DNA of 64,000 nucleotides from Acidimicrobiales bacterium (lineage in GTDB: Bacteria; Actinomycetota; Acidimicrobiia; Acidimicrobiales; Palsa-688). The position numbers and the translations under genes were made by a program. A model generated the notes under the pieces. The model was given only the letters and a program-made list of their open reading frames with translations. It made no database searches and was not told the DNA's origin. Below are positions 17,084-28,506 of this stretch, in pieces. The first letter of the stretch is position 1. Each line of letters opens with the position of its first letter. Where the stretch lies: positions 89,979 through 153,978 of the forward strand of contig DASUWA010000054.1 of assembly GCA_036378675.1 (NCBI GenBank), read 5' to 3'.

Positions 17084-17640
17084 TTGCGCAAATCCTCTCG
17101 AGTGTCGATGTCTACCGGGTCGCCTTCGCAGGGGACTTCCTGGACCAGCTCCGGCCGGTGCCGGAACACCGATCGGGCTCCCTCGTCGCCGGCGGAGGGA
17201 AGCAGGTCCCACACTGCGGCCGAAAGCCTGACCGGATTACGGCGAATCCCATCGTAGGTGGCAACAGCTATCGGTGCGTCGCTGGTTGCTATGGCGCGCC
17301 ACGCCGACGCGGGTATGAGCGGCTGGTCGGCCAGGCCCACGACGATCGCGCCGAGCCCTTCTTCGCGTGCAGTCCTCACGGCCGTTTGGAGCGAGGTCGC
17401 CTGGCCATCAGCCCACCCTGTGTTGGTGATGAGCCTGGCCCCGGCCGGGAGCGAACCGGAGAGGTCCAGCGCGCCGGACACCACCCAAGTGGGACCTATC
17501 GCCGAGTCGACCGCGGCCTGAACCGCCCATGAAACGAGCGGCCGTCCCCGGAACGGCGCCAGCAGCTTGAGTCCCTGGCCGGACCCGTCGAAGCGCCGGC
17601 CGCCGCCGGCCGCCAGAACCACTGCCGCGGTGGCGGTCAG
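17074..17640 (-). CDS. MocA-like molybdenum cofactor nucleotidyltransferase
   Basis: This 188-residue NTP-transferase of the MobA/MocA type probably attaches CMP to molybdopterin for the hydroxylase encoded upstream. VVLAAGGGRRFDG is the nucleotide-binding loop; GLADQPLIPASAWRAI and NPVRLSAAVWDLLP are family segments. No ATG, GTG or TTG occurs in frame between the upstream region and the VVLAAGG motif except a GTG inside that motif. The best start is therefore CTG at 17640, which overlaps the XdhC stop as CTGA. The long open frame upstream of it is a shadow of xdhC. Confidence 0.82.
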   Translation of the reverse strand: MTATAAVVLAAGGGRRFDGSGQGLKLLAPFRGRPLVSWAVQAAVDSAIGPTWVVSGALDLSGSLPAGARLITNTGWADGQATSLQTAVRTAREEGLGAIVVGLADQPLIPASAWRAIATSDAPIAVATYDGIRRNPVRLSAAVWDLLPSAGDEGARSVFRHRPELVQEVPCEGDPVDIDTREDLRKWS

Positions 17641-18491
17641 ACCTGACCACCCGTGCCCGGACCGCCTGCGCCCGAGCCGCCTGTAACGGCAAGATCCCCG
17701 TGAATGGCGCCGAGCTTGTCCCGCAGCGATGGCGCGGGACGGCCGGTCCGAAGCGCAATGATCTCCGCGCAAATGGCGACCGCTGTCTCTTCTGGTGTCC
17801 GGGCGCCGATGTCGAGGCCGATGGGGCCCATCACCCGGGCGAGGCCCGCGTCGTCTACTCCGGCCTCGCGCAGCCGTGACTCCCGATCCTCGGTCGTGCG
17901 GCGCGAACCCATCGCCCCGAGATATCCGACCCGGGTGCGCAGCGCGGCGACGATCGCCGGCACGTCGAACTTCGGGTCGTGGGTGAGAACGCACACCACG
18001 TCGCGCGGCCCGAGGGTTTCGCCAATATCGTCGAGATGCTTGTCCGGCCAGGCGACGACGACTTCGTCCGCCATGGGGAAGCGCGCCGTGGTCGCGAACA
18101 CCGGCCTCGCGTCGCACACGGTCACTCTGTAGCCCAGGACCTTCGCCACCTTGGCCAGCGCAGCGGTGAAGTCGACCGCCCCGAAAATGACCATCTTCGG
18201 CGGCGGAGCGAACGACTCGATGAAGACCGATACGTCCCGGGCACGGGCTTCGCCGTGCAGCCCGTAGTGGCGGGTGGCTGTCAGGCCGGCCGCGAGCTCG
18301 CCTTCCGCGTCTCGGGCGACGACCCGGTCGAGGTCGGGATCGCCAAGGGTGCCGAGCAATTCCCGGGGCGGCCCGGGAAGCAGCAGCAACTTCCCGCCGA
18401 GCAACTCGTCGGGACCTTCGACCACCTCCGCAAGCGCCGCCGGCTCCTCCCGACGGAGAGCCTCGGCCAACCTCTCGAACATGGAGGTCAC
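17637..18491 (-). CDS. XdhC/CoxF-type maturation factor, Rossmann domain
   Basis: This is a 284-residue member of the XdhC family that binds molybdenum cofactor and protects or sulfurates it before insertion into the hydroxylase. The C-terminal half (about 105-265) carries MVIFGAVDFTAALAKVAKVLG, VCVLTHDPKFDVPAI, YLGAMGSRRTTEDR and GLDIGARTPEETAVAICAEI, the conserved XdhC Rossmann motifs. The GTG at 18491 overlaps the stop of the preceding gene (GTGA); ATG at 18482 is an alternative. The N-terminal Cys domain found in full-length XdhC is encoded by the small gene upstream. Confidence 0.9.
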   Translation of the reverse strand: MTSMFERLAEALRREEPAALAEVVEGPDELLGGKLLLLPGPPRELLGTLGDPDLDRVVARDAEGELAAGLTATRHYGLHGEARARDVSVFIESFAPPPKMVIFGAVDFTAALAKVAKVLGYRVTVCDARPVFATTARFPMADEVVVAWPDKHLDDIGETLGPRDVVCVLTHDPKFDVPAIVAALRTRVGYLGAMGSRRTTEDRESRLREAGVDDAGLARVMGPIGLDIGARTPEETAVAICAEIIALRTGRPAPSLRDKLGAIHGDLAVTGGSGAGGPGTGGQV

Positions 18492-18805
18492 CAGTCGAGC
18501 GGCTCCACGAAGACCCGGATGGTTCCGCCGCACGTCAATCCGACCGCGAAGGCTTCGTCGTCCGAGTAGCCGAAGGTGCACAGCCTGGGCACACCATCGC
18601 CGCCGAGCACGTCCAGCGCCTCGGTCACCACTGCGCCTTCGACGCATCCTCCCGACACCGAACCCGCGACCTCGCCGGCCTCGGACACTGCCATCGTCGC
18701 TCCCGGCAGTCGGGGCCCGGAACCGTCGAGACCGACCACGCGAGCCAAGGCGACCCTCTTCCCTTCGCCCTTCCAGCGCTCGATGTCTTTCAGAACTTCC
18801 TTCAC
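18488..18805 (-). CDS. XdhC/CoxI N-terminal domain protein
   Basis: This 105-residue stand-alone XdhC/CoxI domain carries VVGLDGSGPRLPGATMAVSE, GSVSGGCVEGAVV with its conserved Cys, and a C-terminal VGLTCGGTIRVFVEPL. It works with the Rossmann-domain protein encoded next in maturation of the molybdenum hydroxylase. Both ends are coupled: GTGA overlaps with coxE (18802-18805) and with the downstream xdhC (18488-18491). Confidence 0.9.
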   Translation of the reverse strand: MKEVLKDIERWKGEGKRVALARVVGLDGSGPRLPGATMAVSEAGEVAGSVSGGCVEGAVVTEALDVLGGDGVPRLCTFGYSDDEAFAVGLTCGGTIRVFVEPLDW

Positions 18806-19977
18806 GAGACTGACTCCTTGCCTGAGATCACCAGCTTGTTGGTCCTGGTAACCGGCTCCGTGCCCGCGATGACGCCGGCCAGTTGCTCCAGCGACATGAC
18901 TGCGTGTCCTTCCACGAACTGGTGAATGTACGGCAAGGCCGAAGCCATCCCTCGCGCAAGCGGCGCGTACCCCGGTGATGCTTTGAGAGGGTTCACCCAG
19001 ACCACCCGGTGAGCGACTCGGGACAAACGGGCCATTTCGCTACCGACCAGCTCGGGGTCGCCCCGGTCCCATCCGTCGGAGCAGACGACGACAATCGAGC
19101 CGCGCGCCATGCCTCGCACGCCCCAGCGGTCGTTGAATTCCTGCAGCACAGAGCCGATCCGGGTCCCGCCCGACCAGTCCTCGACGGATCCTGTGGCCGA
19201 GCCCAAGGCTGCATCAGGATCACGGCAGGCGAGCTGCTTGGTGATCCTGGTCAGCCTGGTACCGAAGGCGAAGACCTCGACCTGGCCGATCCTCCGGGAT
19301 CCCACCGCTGCGTGAGCGAACCTGGCCAGCGCTCGCGCGTATGGCTCCATGCTCCCGGAAACATCAAGCAGGAAAACGACCCTCCGCGGGCGCATCACTT
19401 CCACCTTCCACGCCCGCTCTATCGGGACGCCGCCGCGGCGCAGGTTGCGCCGAACGGTGCCTCGCAGGTCGGGATGGCCGCGACCGTGACCGCGCGCTGG
19501 ACGGCGCCGGCGCGACGGGCGGAGCTCGGACGACACCCGAAGAGCCGAGATCAAGCGCCGGGCCTGCGCCCACTCGGACTGGTTCAGTCTGGCCAGATCA
19601 CGACGGCGCAGCACCTCGACGGCCGAGTACCGAACCGCGAGAACTTCGCCCGCAGGCGACACGCCCTGGGGCTCGTCTTCGCCGCCGGCGTCTTCATCGT
19701 CGACGCCCAGGCTGAGGGGCGGCGGCTCGGAGACGGCGTCCAACACGCCCGCCACTCGGTTGCGCCAGTACGAATCGAAGACACGATCGAAGGTGCGGAC
19801 GTCCTCGGGTCGGCGAACGAGCGTTGCCCGGCCGGCCCAATAAACGCGACCTTCGTCTTCGAGCCCGACCCGCGACAAGGCGTTCGCGAACGTAACGACG
19901 GATCCGGTCGGCACGATCAACCCCGCGCCGCGCAACGCGACGCAGAACCCGGTCACTATCCGGTCGGCTGCAGCCAC
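18802..19977 (-). CDS. coxE: CoxE-like VWA domain protein
   Basis: This 391-residue protein has a von Willebrand A domain in its second half. The MIDAS motif is in FLLDVSGSMEPYARAL, and YRW-like spacing and a C-terminal VWVNPLKA follow the CoxE pattern. With the MoxR ATPase CoxD it forms a chaperone pair that inserts or activates metal centres of the Mo hydroxylase. It starts six bases after coxD and is coupled to the small XdhC gene by GTGA. Confidence 0.9.
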   Translation of the reverse strand: MAAADRIVTGFCVALRGAGLIVPTGSVVTFANALSRVGLEDEGRVYWAGRATLVRRPEDVRTFDRVFDSYWRNRVAGVLDAVSEPPPLSLGVDDEDAGGEDEPQGVSPAGEVLAVRYSAVEVLRRRDLARLNQSEWAQARRLISALRVSSELRPSRRRRPARGHGRGHPDLRGTVRRNLRRGGVPIERAWKVEVMRPRRVVFLLDVSGSMEPYARALARFAHAAVGSRRIGQVEVFAFGTRLTRITKQLACRDPDAALGSATGSVEDWSGGTRIGSVLQEFNDRWGVRGMARGSIVVVCSDGWDRGDPELVGSEMARLSRVAHRVVWVNPLKASPGYAPLARGMASALPYIHQFVEGHAVMSLEQLAGVIAGTEPVTRTNKLVISGKESVS

Positions 19978-19983
19978 GTTTCT

Positions 19984-20886
19984 TCAGATCCCCCTGCGGA
20001 GCGCCGCGCGCACCAGCTCGTCGACTCCGGTGGCTCTGACCCGCTGCTGGTCCTCCTGGTACTTGAGGACCGTACCGAGGGTGAGGTCGAGAGTCCGTGC
20101 GTCTATGTCGCTGCAACCGAGCGCAGCAAGCGAAGCCGCCCAATCGATCGATTCGGCAACGCCGGGAGGCTTGTAGAGGTGCATACCGCGCAGCGCTTCG
20201 ACCGCGCCTGCCACTTGCCGGGCCAGCTCGGGCACGGCCTCTGGAGCCCTGAGTCGCACGATCGCGACCTCGCGATCGAAATCCGGGTGCTCGACCCAGT
20301 GATAGAGGCAGCGCCGCTTGAGCGCGTCGTGAACGTCGCGGGTCCGGTTCGACGTGATGATGACCAGCGGCGGCTCAATAGCCTTGAAGGTTCCAAGCTC
20401 GGGAATGGTCACCGCGTATTCGGAGAGAAACTCGAGGAGGAACGCCTCGAACTCATCGTCGGAACGGTCGACCTCGTCGATGAGGAGCACCGGAGGTGCG
20501 TCGGCAGTGTGATCGATCGCCCGAAGGAGGGGCCGCCTGACCAGGAAACGCTCGGAGTAGACGTCGTCCTCGACCGCCGCCGCGCCTCCGGACTCGGCAG
20601 CCCGCAGATGCAGAAGCTGGCGGGCGTAGTCCCACTCGTAAACCGCCTGCGAGACGTCGATCCCCTCGTAGCACTGCAGTCGCAACAGTTCCCCGCCGGT
20701 CCACGCCGACAGGACCTTGGCGACCTCGGTCTTCCCCACACCTGCGTCGCCCTCCAGAAAGAGCGGACGGTGCAGAACGACTGCAAGGAATATCGACGTC
20801 GCCAAGCCCTCGTCGGCGAGGTATCCCTGGCCGGCGAGGGCGTCCGAAACGTCGTCTACCGTCAGCTGGCTGGTCGAAGCGGCCAC
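19984..20886 (-). CDS. coxD: CoxD-like MoxR-family AAA ATPase
   Basis: This 300-residue AAA+ ATPase has Walker A in GDAGVGKTEVAKVL (about residue 47), Walker B in VLLIDEVDRSDDEFEAFLLE (about 128) and sensor 1 in PPLVIITSNRTRDVHDALKRR. The last segment, LKRRCLYHWVEHPDFDRE, is characteristic of MoxR proteins in cox operons. It is expected to remodel the immature hydroxylase together with CoxE. It begins nine bases after coxM. Confidence 0.93.
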   Translation of the reverse strand: MAASTSQLTVDDVSDALAGQGYLADEGLATSIFLAVVLHRPLFLEGDAGVGKTEVAKVLSAWTGGELLRLQCYEGIDVSQAVYEWDYARQLLHLRAAESGGAAAVEDDVYSERFLVRRPLLRAIDHTADAPPVLLIDEVDRSDDEFEAFLLEFLSEYAVTIPELGTFKAIEPPLVIITSNRTRDVHDALKRRCLYHWVEHPDFDREVAIVRLRAPEAVPELARQVAGAVEALRGMHLYKPPGVAESIDWAASLAALGCSDIDARTLDLTLGTVLKYQEDQQRVRATGVDELVRAALRRGI

Positions 20887-20895
20887 GCCTACAGG

Positions 20896-21720
20896 CTAAG
20901 CGACACCTGCTTCTTGTAGCGCTCTGCGAACGAGGACGGTCGCGAGGTGCCTGCGATAGTCGGCGCTCGCATTGAGGTCCTCGGGCGGATCGAGTCCGTC
21001 GGAAGCGTGTGCCGCGGCCTCGCTCGCGGAGGCCCCCGACCCGAGAGCCGACTCCACCGAGGTCGCGCGCAAGGGGGTCGGGCCCATGTTCACCAGGGCC
21101 ACACCCGGGCGTTCTCCAGCGACGGCGGCGACGCCGACGATCGCCCAATCCTGTGCCCGCCGGTTGAACTTCTGGAACGACCATCCCGATCCCGTCGCCT
21201 TCGGGAGGTTGATCTCGGTGAGGATTTCGTCCGGCCGCAAAGCGGTCTCCAGAAAACCCTCGAAGAAGTCGCCGGCATCGATCTCTCTCCTCCCTCCGGG
21301 CCCCTCCGCGACGAACGTCGCCCCGAGCGCGAGACATGCCGCTGGTAGGTCGGAAGCCGGATCGCCGTGAGCTATCGAACCACCGATAGTGCCACGGTGG
21401 CGAACCTGCGGATCGCCGACCTGGCTGGCGACGTGCGCGAGTAGCGGCGCATGCGACTTCAACAACTCGTTGGTCTCGAGGTCGCGATGGCGGGTCAGTG
21501 CGCCGACTGAGATCTGTCCGTTGCTCTCCCTGACGTACGAGAGGTCACCCAGCCGGCCGATGTCGACCAGCAACGACGGCGCCGCAAGCCGAAGCTTCAT
21601 CAGAGGCAGCAACGAATGACCACCCGCTATGAGCTTGGCGTCCTCACCGCCGTCGGAGAGAAACTGCAATGCCTCCTGCAGGCTGGAAGCGCGGCAGTAG
21701 TCGAAAGCGGCCGGTATCAC
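20896..21720 (-). CDS. coxM: FAD-binding medium subunit of a CO-dehydrogenase-like Mo hydroxylase
   Basis: This 274-residue subunit carries electrons from the 2Fe-2S subunit to FAD. The two FAD motifs are visible: KLIAGGHSLLPLMKLRL (about residue 30) and HRGTIGGSIAHGDPASDLPA (about 105). The rest matches the FAD_binding_5 and CO_deh_flav_C domains. The GTG at 21720 overlaps the coxL stop as GTGA, which decides the start. It is the only medium subunit in the operon although two large subunits are present. Confidence 0.95.
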   Translation of the reverse strand: MIPAAFDYCRASSLQEALQFLSDGGEDAKLIAGGHSLLPLMKLRLAAPSLLVDIGRLGDLSYVRESNGQISVGALTRHRDLETNELLKSHAPLLAHVASQVGDPQVRHRGTIGGSIAHGDPASDLPAACLALGATFVAEGPGGRREIDAGDFFEGFLETALRPDEILTEINLPKATGSGWSFQKFNRRAQDWAIVGVAAVAGERPGVALVNMGPTPLRATSVESALGSGASASEAAAHASDGLDPPEDLNASADYRRHLATVLVRRALQEAGVA

Positions 21721-24086
21721 TGGCTTACCTCCTTCAGCGCCTGCCACACCCGTTGAGGGCTGGCCGGCATGGTTATGTCATGGACCCCGTAAGGGGCGAG
21801 CGCGTCGCAGATCGCGTTGATGACTGCCGGCGTCGAGCCGATCGTCCCGGCCTCTCCGACGCCTTTCACTCCCATCGGGTTGGTGGGGCTCGGCGTCACC
21901 GTGTGGTCGGTTTCGAAGCTCGGCACTTCCGCGGCAGACGGCACGAGGTAGTCGATCAGACTCGAGGAGACCAGGTTGCCTTCCTCGTCGTAGGAAGCTT
22001 CCTCCCACAGCGCCTGCGCGACCCCCTGGACGATTCCACCGTGGATCTGCCCTTCGACGATCATCGGGTTGATCTGGTTGCCGCAGTCGTCGACTGCGAC
22101 GTAGCGCTCTAGTCGCACCGCGCCGGTTTCTGTGTCCACCTCGACCACTGCGACGTGGGTCCCGAAAGGGAAAGTGAAGTTCGGCGGGTCGTAATGGCTG
22201 GACGCCTCGAGGTTCGGCTCCATCCCGTCCGGCAGGTTGTGCGCCGTGAAAGCCTCGAAGGCCACCGCTGCGAGCGGCATCGCCCGGTCGGGTGAGCCCT
22301 TGACACTGAACTCCCCGCCAACGAATTCGATGTCGTCCTCCGCGGCTTCGAGTTGGTGGGCCGCGATCTTGCGGGCTTTGCCGATCACCCGATCGGTCGC
22401 AAGGAAGACCGCTGTACCGCCGACCGACAGAGAACGAGAACCGTAGGTATCGAGTCCGTAAGGCGAGGTCGCGGTGTCCCCGTGGATCACCTCAACGTCT
22501 TCGGGGGCGACTCCGAGCTTGTCGGCGACGATCATCGACCACGAAGTCACGTGTCCCTGGCCGTGGGGTGACGACCCGGTCACCACCTGAGCCTTGCCGG
22601 TCGGCAAGATGCGCACGGTTGCGGCCTCCCAGCCACCGGCGCCGAAGTTCAGCGACGCAAGCACCCGGCTCGGTGCCAGGCCGCACATCTCGCAGTATGA
22701 CGAGAGGCCGATTCCGATCTGGCGGGTGTCCTTCGATTCCCGCCGGCGAGCTTGCTCAGCCCTCAGGTCGTCGTAGTGAGCGAGATGGAGGCACCGCTCG
22801 AGGGCTCCCGCGTAGTTCCCGCTGTCGTAGACGAGCCCGGCGACCGAGTTGTAGGGGAACTTGTCGGCCGCGATGAAGTTCCGCCTTCGGATCTCGGCCG
22901 GGTCGGCGCTCACTTTTGCCGCAAGCGCGTCGATCGCCCGCTCGATCGCGTAGGTGGCTTCCGGTCGTCCTGCCCCGCGGTACGCGTCGGTCGGGGTCTT
23001 GGTCGTGAAAACCCCGGTACACGAAAAAGAGTACGCACCGACGTCGTAGACCCCGCCGTACAGGAACGCTCCCAACAGCGGAATGCCGGGCGTTACCAGC
23101 TGCAGGTAGGCGCCCAAGTCCGCGAGCAGCTTGACGCGAACTGCGGTTATTTTCCCGGTCTTGTCGGCGGCCAGCTCTATGTGCTGGACCTGTCCACGAC
23201 CCTGAATGGTGGCCTGCGAGTGTTCCGTCCGCTCCTCCACCCATCGCACCGGGTGGCGCATCTTTCGGGCGAGTGCGAGTGCAAGCGCCTCCTCGGCATA
23301 AACGTTCAGTTTGCATCCGAAGCCCCCGCCGACCGCGGGGGCCACCACGCGGAGGCTGGTCTCCGAGACGCCGACGGAAAGGGAAAGCATCACTTTGAGG
23401 ATGTGCGGAATCTGGGTCGAGGAATAGACAGTGAAGTCCCCTCCGAACGGGTGCGGAACGACGACGACTCCGCGAGGTTCCATCGGAGAAGGGATCAGTC
23501 GTTGTTGCACATACCGTTCCGACACTGTGTGCGCCGCCTCTGAGAAGGCCCTGTCCACGGCGCCCGGATCGGGATCGAGCTCCCACGTGTAGCTGACATT
23601 GCTTCCGAGGTCGTCGTGGATCACGACCCGATCAGTCGACGCTTCCTCGAGATCGAGCACGGGTGGGAGCGGCTCGTAGTCGACGACGACCGCGTCCGCC
23701 GCGTCGTGAGCCTCATACTCGCTGTGCGCGACTACGACCGCCACGCCCTCGCCGGCGTACGACACCTTGCCGACCGCCAACGGAAGGTGGGCGGGCGTCT
23801 TCATGTCCTCGGTGACGGTCCACGCGCAAGGAAGCGGTCCGGCCCATTCGTCGCGCAGGTCCTCACCCGTGAAGACGGCCACGACTCCCGGCATCGAGAG
23901 TGCGGCTTTGACATCGATCGACCGGATCCGCGCGTGCGCGGCGGTGCTGCGCACCACGGCAACACTGAGCGCCCCGGGCACCGCAAGATCGGCCACGAAG
24001 CGCGCCTCGCCCGTCAGCAGCGCCGGGTCCTCCCGGCGGCGCATCCTGGTGCCTACTACCGCGGCCGGAGAATCAACGGCGGTCAC
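21717..24086 (-). CDS. coxL: Molybdopterin large subunit, form II CoxL-like (copy 1)
   Basis: This 789-residue catalytic subunit binds the molybdenum cofactor. The active-site loop reads AYRGAGR (about residues 366-372), the form II signature; the CO-oxidising form I loop AYxCSFR is absent. The catalytic Glu is present in [11 protein letters not shown] (about residue 742). Substrate may be CO at low efficiency, an aldehyde or an aromatic compound, and cannot be settled from sequence. The GTG at 24086 overlaps the coxS stop as GTGA; a longer frame upstream is a shadow. A second large subunit is encoded upstream in the same operon. Confidence 0.94.
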   Translation of the reverse strand: MTAVDSPAAVVGTRMRRREDPALLTGEARFVADLAVPGALSVAVVRSTAAHARIRSIDVKAALSMPGVVAVFTGEDLRDEWAGPLPCAWTVTEDMKTPAHLPLAVGKVSYAGEGVAVVVAHSEYEAHDAADAVVVDYEPLPPVLDLEEASTDRVVIHDDLGSNVSYTWELDPDPGAVDRAFSEAAHTVSERYVQQRLIPSPMEPRGVVVVPHPFGGDFTVYSSTQIPHILKVMLSLSVGVSETSLRVVAPAVGGGFGCKLNVYAEEALALALARKMRHPVRWVEERTEHSQATIQGRGQVQHIELAADKTGKITAVRVKLLADLGAYLQLVTPGIPLLGAFLYGGVYDVGAYSFSCTGVFTTKTPTDAYRGAGRPEATYAIERAIDALAAKVSADPAEIRRRNFIAADKFPYNSVAGLVYDSGNYAGALERCLHLAHYDDLRAEQARRRESKDTRQIGIGLSSYCEMCGLAPSRVLASLNFGAGGWEAATVRILPTGKAQVVTGSSPHGQGHVTSWSMIVADKLGVAPEDVEVIHGDTATSPYGLDTYGSRSLSVGGTAVFLATDRVIGKARKIAAHQLEAAEDDIEFVGGEFSVKGSPDRAMPLAAVAFEAFTAHNLPDGMEPNLEASSHYDPPNFTFPFGTHVAVVEVDTETGAVRLERYVAVDDCGNQINPMIVEGQIHGGIVQGVAQALWEEASYDEEGNLVSSSLIDYLVPSAAEVPSFETDHTVTPSPTNPMGVKGVGEAGTIGSTPAVINAICDALAPYGVHDITMPASPQRVWQALKEVSQ

Positions 24087-24559
24087 GTGATCGCCCCCAC
24101 CGTCGAGCCCTTCGCGGCAGCGAGGACCGCCTGCACGATGTTGTGGTAGCCGGTACAGCGGCAGAGGTTCCCCTCGAGCCCTTCCCTCACCTCCCGTTCG
24201 GTAGGGTCGGGATGCTCTTTCAACAGAGACACCGCGGCCATCACCATGCCCGGCGTGCAGTACCCACACTGGAGTGCGTGGTTCTCGCGGAAGGCCTCCT
24301 GCATCGGGTGCATCCGATCGCCGTCCGCCAAGCCCTCGATGGTCGTGATGTCCATGCCGTCGGCCTGGGCGGCCAGCATGGTGCACGACTTGACCGACTC
24401 CCCGTTCAACAGAAGGGTGCACGCGCCGCACGAAGAGGTGTCGCATCCGATGTTCGTCCCCGTCAACCCGACGACGTCGCGGATGTAGTGGACCAGCAAA
24501 GTGCGAGGCTCGACGTCGTGCTCGCGCACCTCGCCGTTCACGGTCATTGAAATCTTCAT
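24083..24559 (-). CDS. coxS: 2Fe-2S small subunit of the Mo hydroxylase
   Basis: This 158-residue ferredoxin-type subunit has two [2Fe-2S] sites. The plant-type site is [16 protein letters not shown] and the second is CGYCTPGMV with [12 protein letters not shown]. It relays electrons from the Mo site in CoxL to FAD in CoxM. ATG at 24559 is preceded by a purine-rich GGGGGAAGC. It sits between the two large-subunit genes, 26 bases after the first. Confidence 0.96.
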   Translation of the reverse strand: MKISMTVNGEVREHDVEPRTLLVHYIRDVVGLTGTNIGCDTSSCGACTLLLNGESVKSCTMLAAQADGMDITTIEGLADGDRMHPMQEAFRENHALQCGYCTPGMVMAAVSLLKEHPDPTEREVREGLEGNLCRCTGYHNIVQAVLAAAKGSTVGAIT

Positions 24560-24585
24560 AGCTTCCCCCTTGTCTCTCTCAAAGA

Positions 24586-26844
24586 TCAGGTTCTCGCCTG
24601 CTGCAACGCCGTCCATATCCTGTCGGGCGCCACCGGCATGTCGATATGCCGGACACCGAGATGCGAGATCGCGTCCACCACGGCGCTCTGTATCGCCGGA
24701 GTCGAACCGATCGTCCCCGACTCCCCGATCCCCTTCGCGCCCAACGCGTTGACCGGAGTCGGCGTCTCCATAGGAACGAGCTCGAAGCTTGGAAGTTCCG
24801 CAGCCGAGATCATCGCGTAGTCGGCCAGGTTCGCGGTGACCGGGTTGCCGTCGTCGTCGTAGCGCACTTCCTCCATCAGCGCCTGCGCGGCGCCCTGCGC
24901 GATGCCGCCGTGGCGCTGTCCTTCGGCAAGGAGCGGGTTGATGATGGTGCCGGCGTCGTCCACCGCGACGTGACGGTCAAGGCGCGCCCGGCCGGTCTCG
25001 ACGTCGACCTCGACCACTGCGACGTGCGCACCGAAGGGAAACGTCGGCGACGCAGGAGCCGACCGGTGCTCCACCCGGATCCCTGACTCGCCACCGGACT
25101 CTTTCGCCACCTCTGCCCACGTCTTCGACACTGCCGGCGTTCCCGCGACGTGGAAGCGTCCGTCCACCCGGTCGAGAGTGACGTCGTCCGGGTTGGCCTC
25201 GAGCATCGTCGCCGCGACCTTGCGCGCCTCGTCCACCAACTGGATCGAGGCTTCGTGCACGGCCAGGCCCCCGGACTGCAGGGAGCGCGACCCGAAAGTA
25301 CCGATGCCGGAAGCGACGAGATCGGTGTCGTTGGCGATGACCTCGATGTCTTCCATCGGGATCCCGAGCTGCTCGGAGGCGAGCATCGACCAGGCCGTCA
25401 CGTGCCCCTGCCCGTGCGGCGAGCTACCGGTGAACACGCGGGCCTTACCGCTGGGCAGGACCTCGACAACGGCCAGCTCGCCGGTGTCGCCGGCGCCGTT
25501 GGTGATCTCCACATACGTGGACACCCCGATCCCGAGTTGGAGCGGGCCACCTGCGCTGCGCCGTCGCTTCTGCTCCTCGCGCAGCTTCTCGTAGCCCGAT
25601 GCCTCGAGAGCCAGATCCAAAGCCCTGGCGTAGTCGCCGCTGTCGTACACGAAGCCCGTGGCCGTGCTGTAGGGGAAAGCATCAGTTGCGACAAGGTTCT
25701 TGCGCCGTACCTCGGCCGGGTCGGCTCCGATCTCGGCGGCGAAGAGATCCATAGCCCGCTCGATAGCGGCGGTCGCCTCTGGACGTCCGGCACCCCGGTA
25801 GGCGCCGATCGGGGTGGTGTTGGTCGCAACCGCAACCGCAGACGCGGAAATCTTGGGGATCGAGTAGGTGCCCGGCGCCATCATCCGGGTGAGGAAAGGC
25901 AGGAACGCGCCGATCGCGGGGTACGCGCCGGCGTCTTGGACTACCTCGAGTCTGTAGGCGAGGACGTTTCCGTCGCGCGTGCCACCGATCGCGATGTCCT
26001 GTACCTGCGCGCGGCCGTGACCAAGGGCCAGCATGCTCTCCGAGCGGGTCTCCGTCCAGCGGGCCGGCCTGTTTGTTTCGCGAGCTGCCCAGGCGACGGC
26101 GACATCCTCCGGGTAGATCATCTTGGCCCCGAAACCTCCGCCCACGTCGGGGGCGATGACCCTCACGTTGGATGCGTCGAGTCCGAACGCCCCGACTAAG
26201 CCGTCCTTCGCTCCATGAGGTGCCTGGGTCGAAAGCCACAAGGTCAGCTTCCCGCCGGACCAGTCCGCCGCAGTGGATCGAACCTCGAGCGGGCAGGGAG
26301 CGACCCGCTGGTTGAGCATCCGCTGGCGAACGACTACCTCGCAGCCGTCGAAGAACCCCTCGGGCAGAGGCTCGCGGAAATCGGTCGCGACGTTCGAACC
26401 GTGCTCCGGGAACAGGTGCACTTCGCTCTCGAGCGCGCGAATCGGATCAATTACGGCAGGCAGCGGGTCGTAGTCCACGAGCACCGCCTCGGCTGCGTCC
26501 TCGCCCTGGTAGCGCTCCTCGGTCAACACCATCGCGACCGGTTCGCCGACGAAACGGACGACGTCCTTGGCGAGCGGGGTTCTGGCCATCACTTCAGGAA
26601 TGCCCGGCAGACCGGCTGGGAGCGGGCCGATCGGTATGTCGTCAGCGGTGTAAACCGCAACGACTCCGGGACGCGCCTTCACCTCGCTGCTGTCGATGGA
26701 GACGATCCGTGCGTGCGCCTCAGGGGACCTGACGAAGGTGACCCACAGCGCGCCGTCCAGGGGAAGGTCGTCTCCGTAGACGCCGCCGGTGGTGAGGAAC
26801 TTGGGGTCCTCGCGGCGGAGGACCCGATTACCGAGAATGCTCAC
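24586..26844 (-). CDS. Molybdopterin large subunit, form II CoxL-like (copy 2)
   Basis: This 752-residue second large subunit is the first gene of the cox-type operon. It also carries AYRGAGR (about residues 345-351) and an intact catalytic Glu in [11 protein letters not shown] (about 703), so both paralogues look active. Its N-terminus ([20 protein letters not shown]) and many segments differ from the other copy, indicating an old duplication or independent acquisition. No matching second small or medium subunit is in the window. The start is GTG at 26844, only 19 bases after ftsB. Confidence 0.93.
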   Translation of the reverse strand: MSILGNRVLRREDPKFLTTGGVYGDDLPLDGALWVTFVRSPEAHARIVSIDSSEVKARPGVVAVYTADDIPIGPLPAGLPGIPEVMARTPLAKDVVRFVGEPVAMVLTEERYQGEDAAEAVLVDYDPLPAVIDPIRALESEVHLFPEHGSNVATDFREPLPEGFFDGCEVVVRQRMLNQRVAPCPLEVRSTAADWSGGKLTLWLSTQAPHGAKDGLVGAFGLDASNVRVIAPDVGGGFGAKMIYPEDVAVAWAARETNRPARWTETRSESMLALGHGRAQVQDIAIGGTRDGNVLAYRLEVVQDAGAYPAIGAFLPFLTRMMAPGTYSIPKISASAVAVATNTTPIGAYRGAGRPEATAAIERAMDLFAAEIGADPAEVRRKNLVATDAFPYSTATGFVYDSGDYARALDLALEASGYEKLREEQKRRRSAGGPLQLGIGVSTYVEITNGAGDTGELAVVEVLPSGKARVFTGSSPHGQGHVTAWSMLASEQLGIPMEDIEVIANDTDLVASGIGTFGSRSLQSGGLAVHEASIQLVDEARKVAATMLEANPDDVTLDRVDGRFHVAGTPAVSKTWAEVAKESGGESGIRVEHRSAPASPTFPFGAHVAVVEVDVETGRARLDRHVAVDDAGTIINPLLAEGQRHGGIAQGAAQALMEEVRYDDDGNPVTANLADYAMISAAELPSFELVPMETPTPVNALGAKGIGESGTIGSTPAIQSAVVDAISHLGVRHIDMPVAPDRIWTALQQART

Positions 26845-26863
26845 GCCAGCGAAGCTAGCTCAG

Positions 26864-28485
<1,622 letters not shown>

Positions 28486-28506
28486 TTAACAGTGTTGAAA
28501 AAGTTA

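Noticed and set aside
19009..20919. 636-codon open frame on the plus strand
   Set aside because: It is antisense to coxE and coxD, which have clear VWA and AAA motifs. High GC at third positions keeps the opposite strand open; the translated product shows no domain.
21717..26844. True form I carbon monoxide dehydrogenase
   Set aside because: Neither large subunit has the AYxCSFR loop; both carry the form II AYRGAGR, so CO oxidation cannot be claimed.
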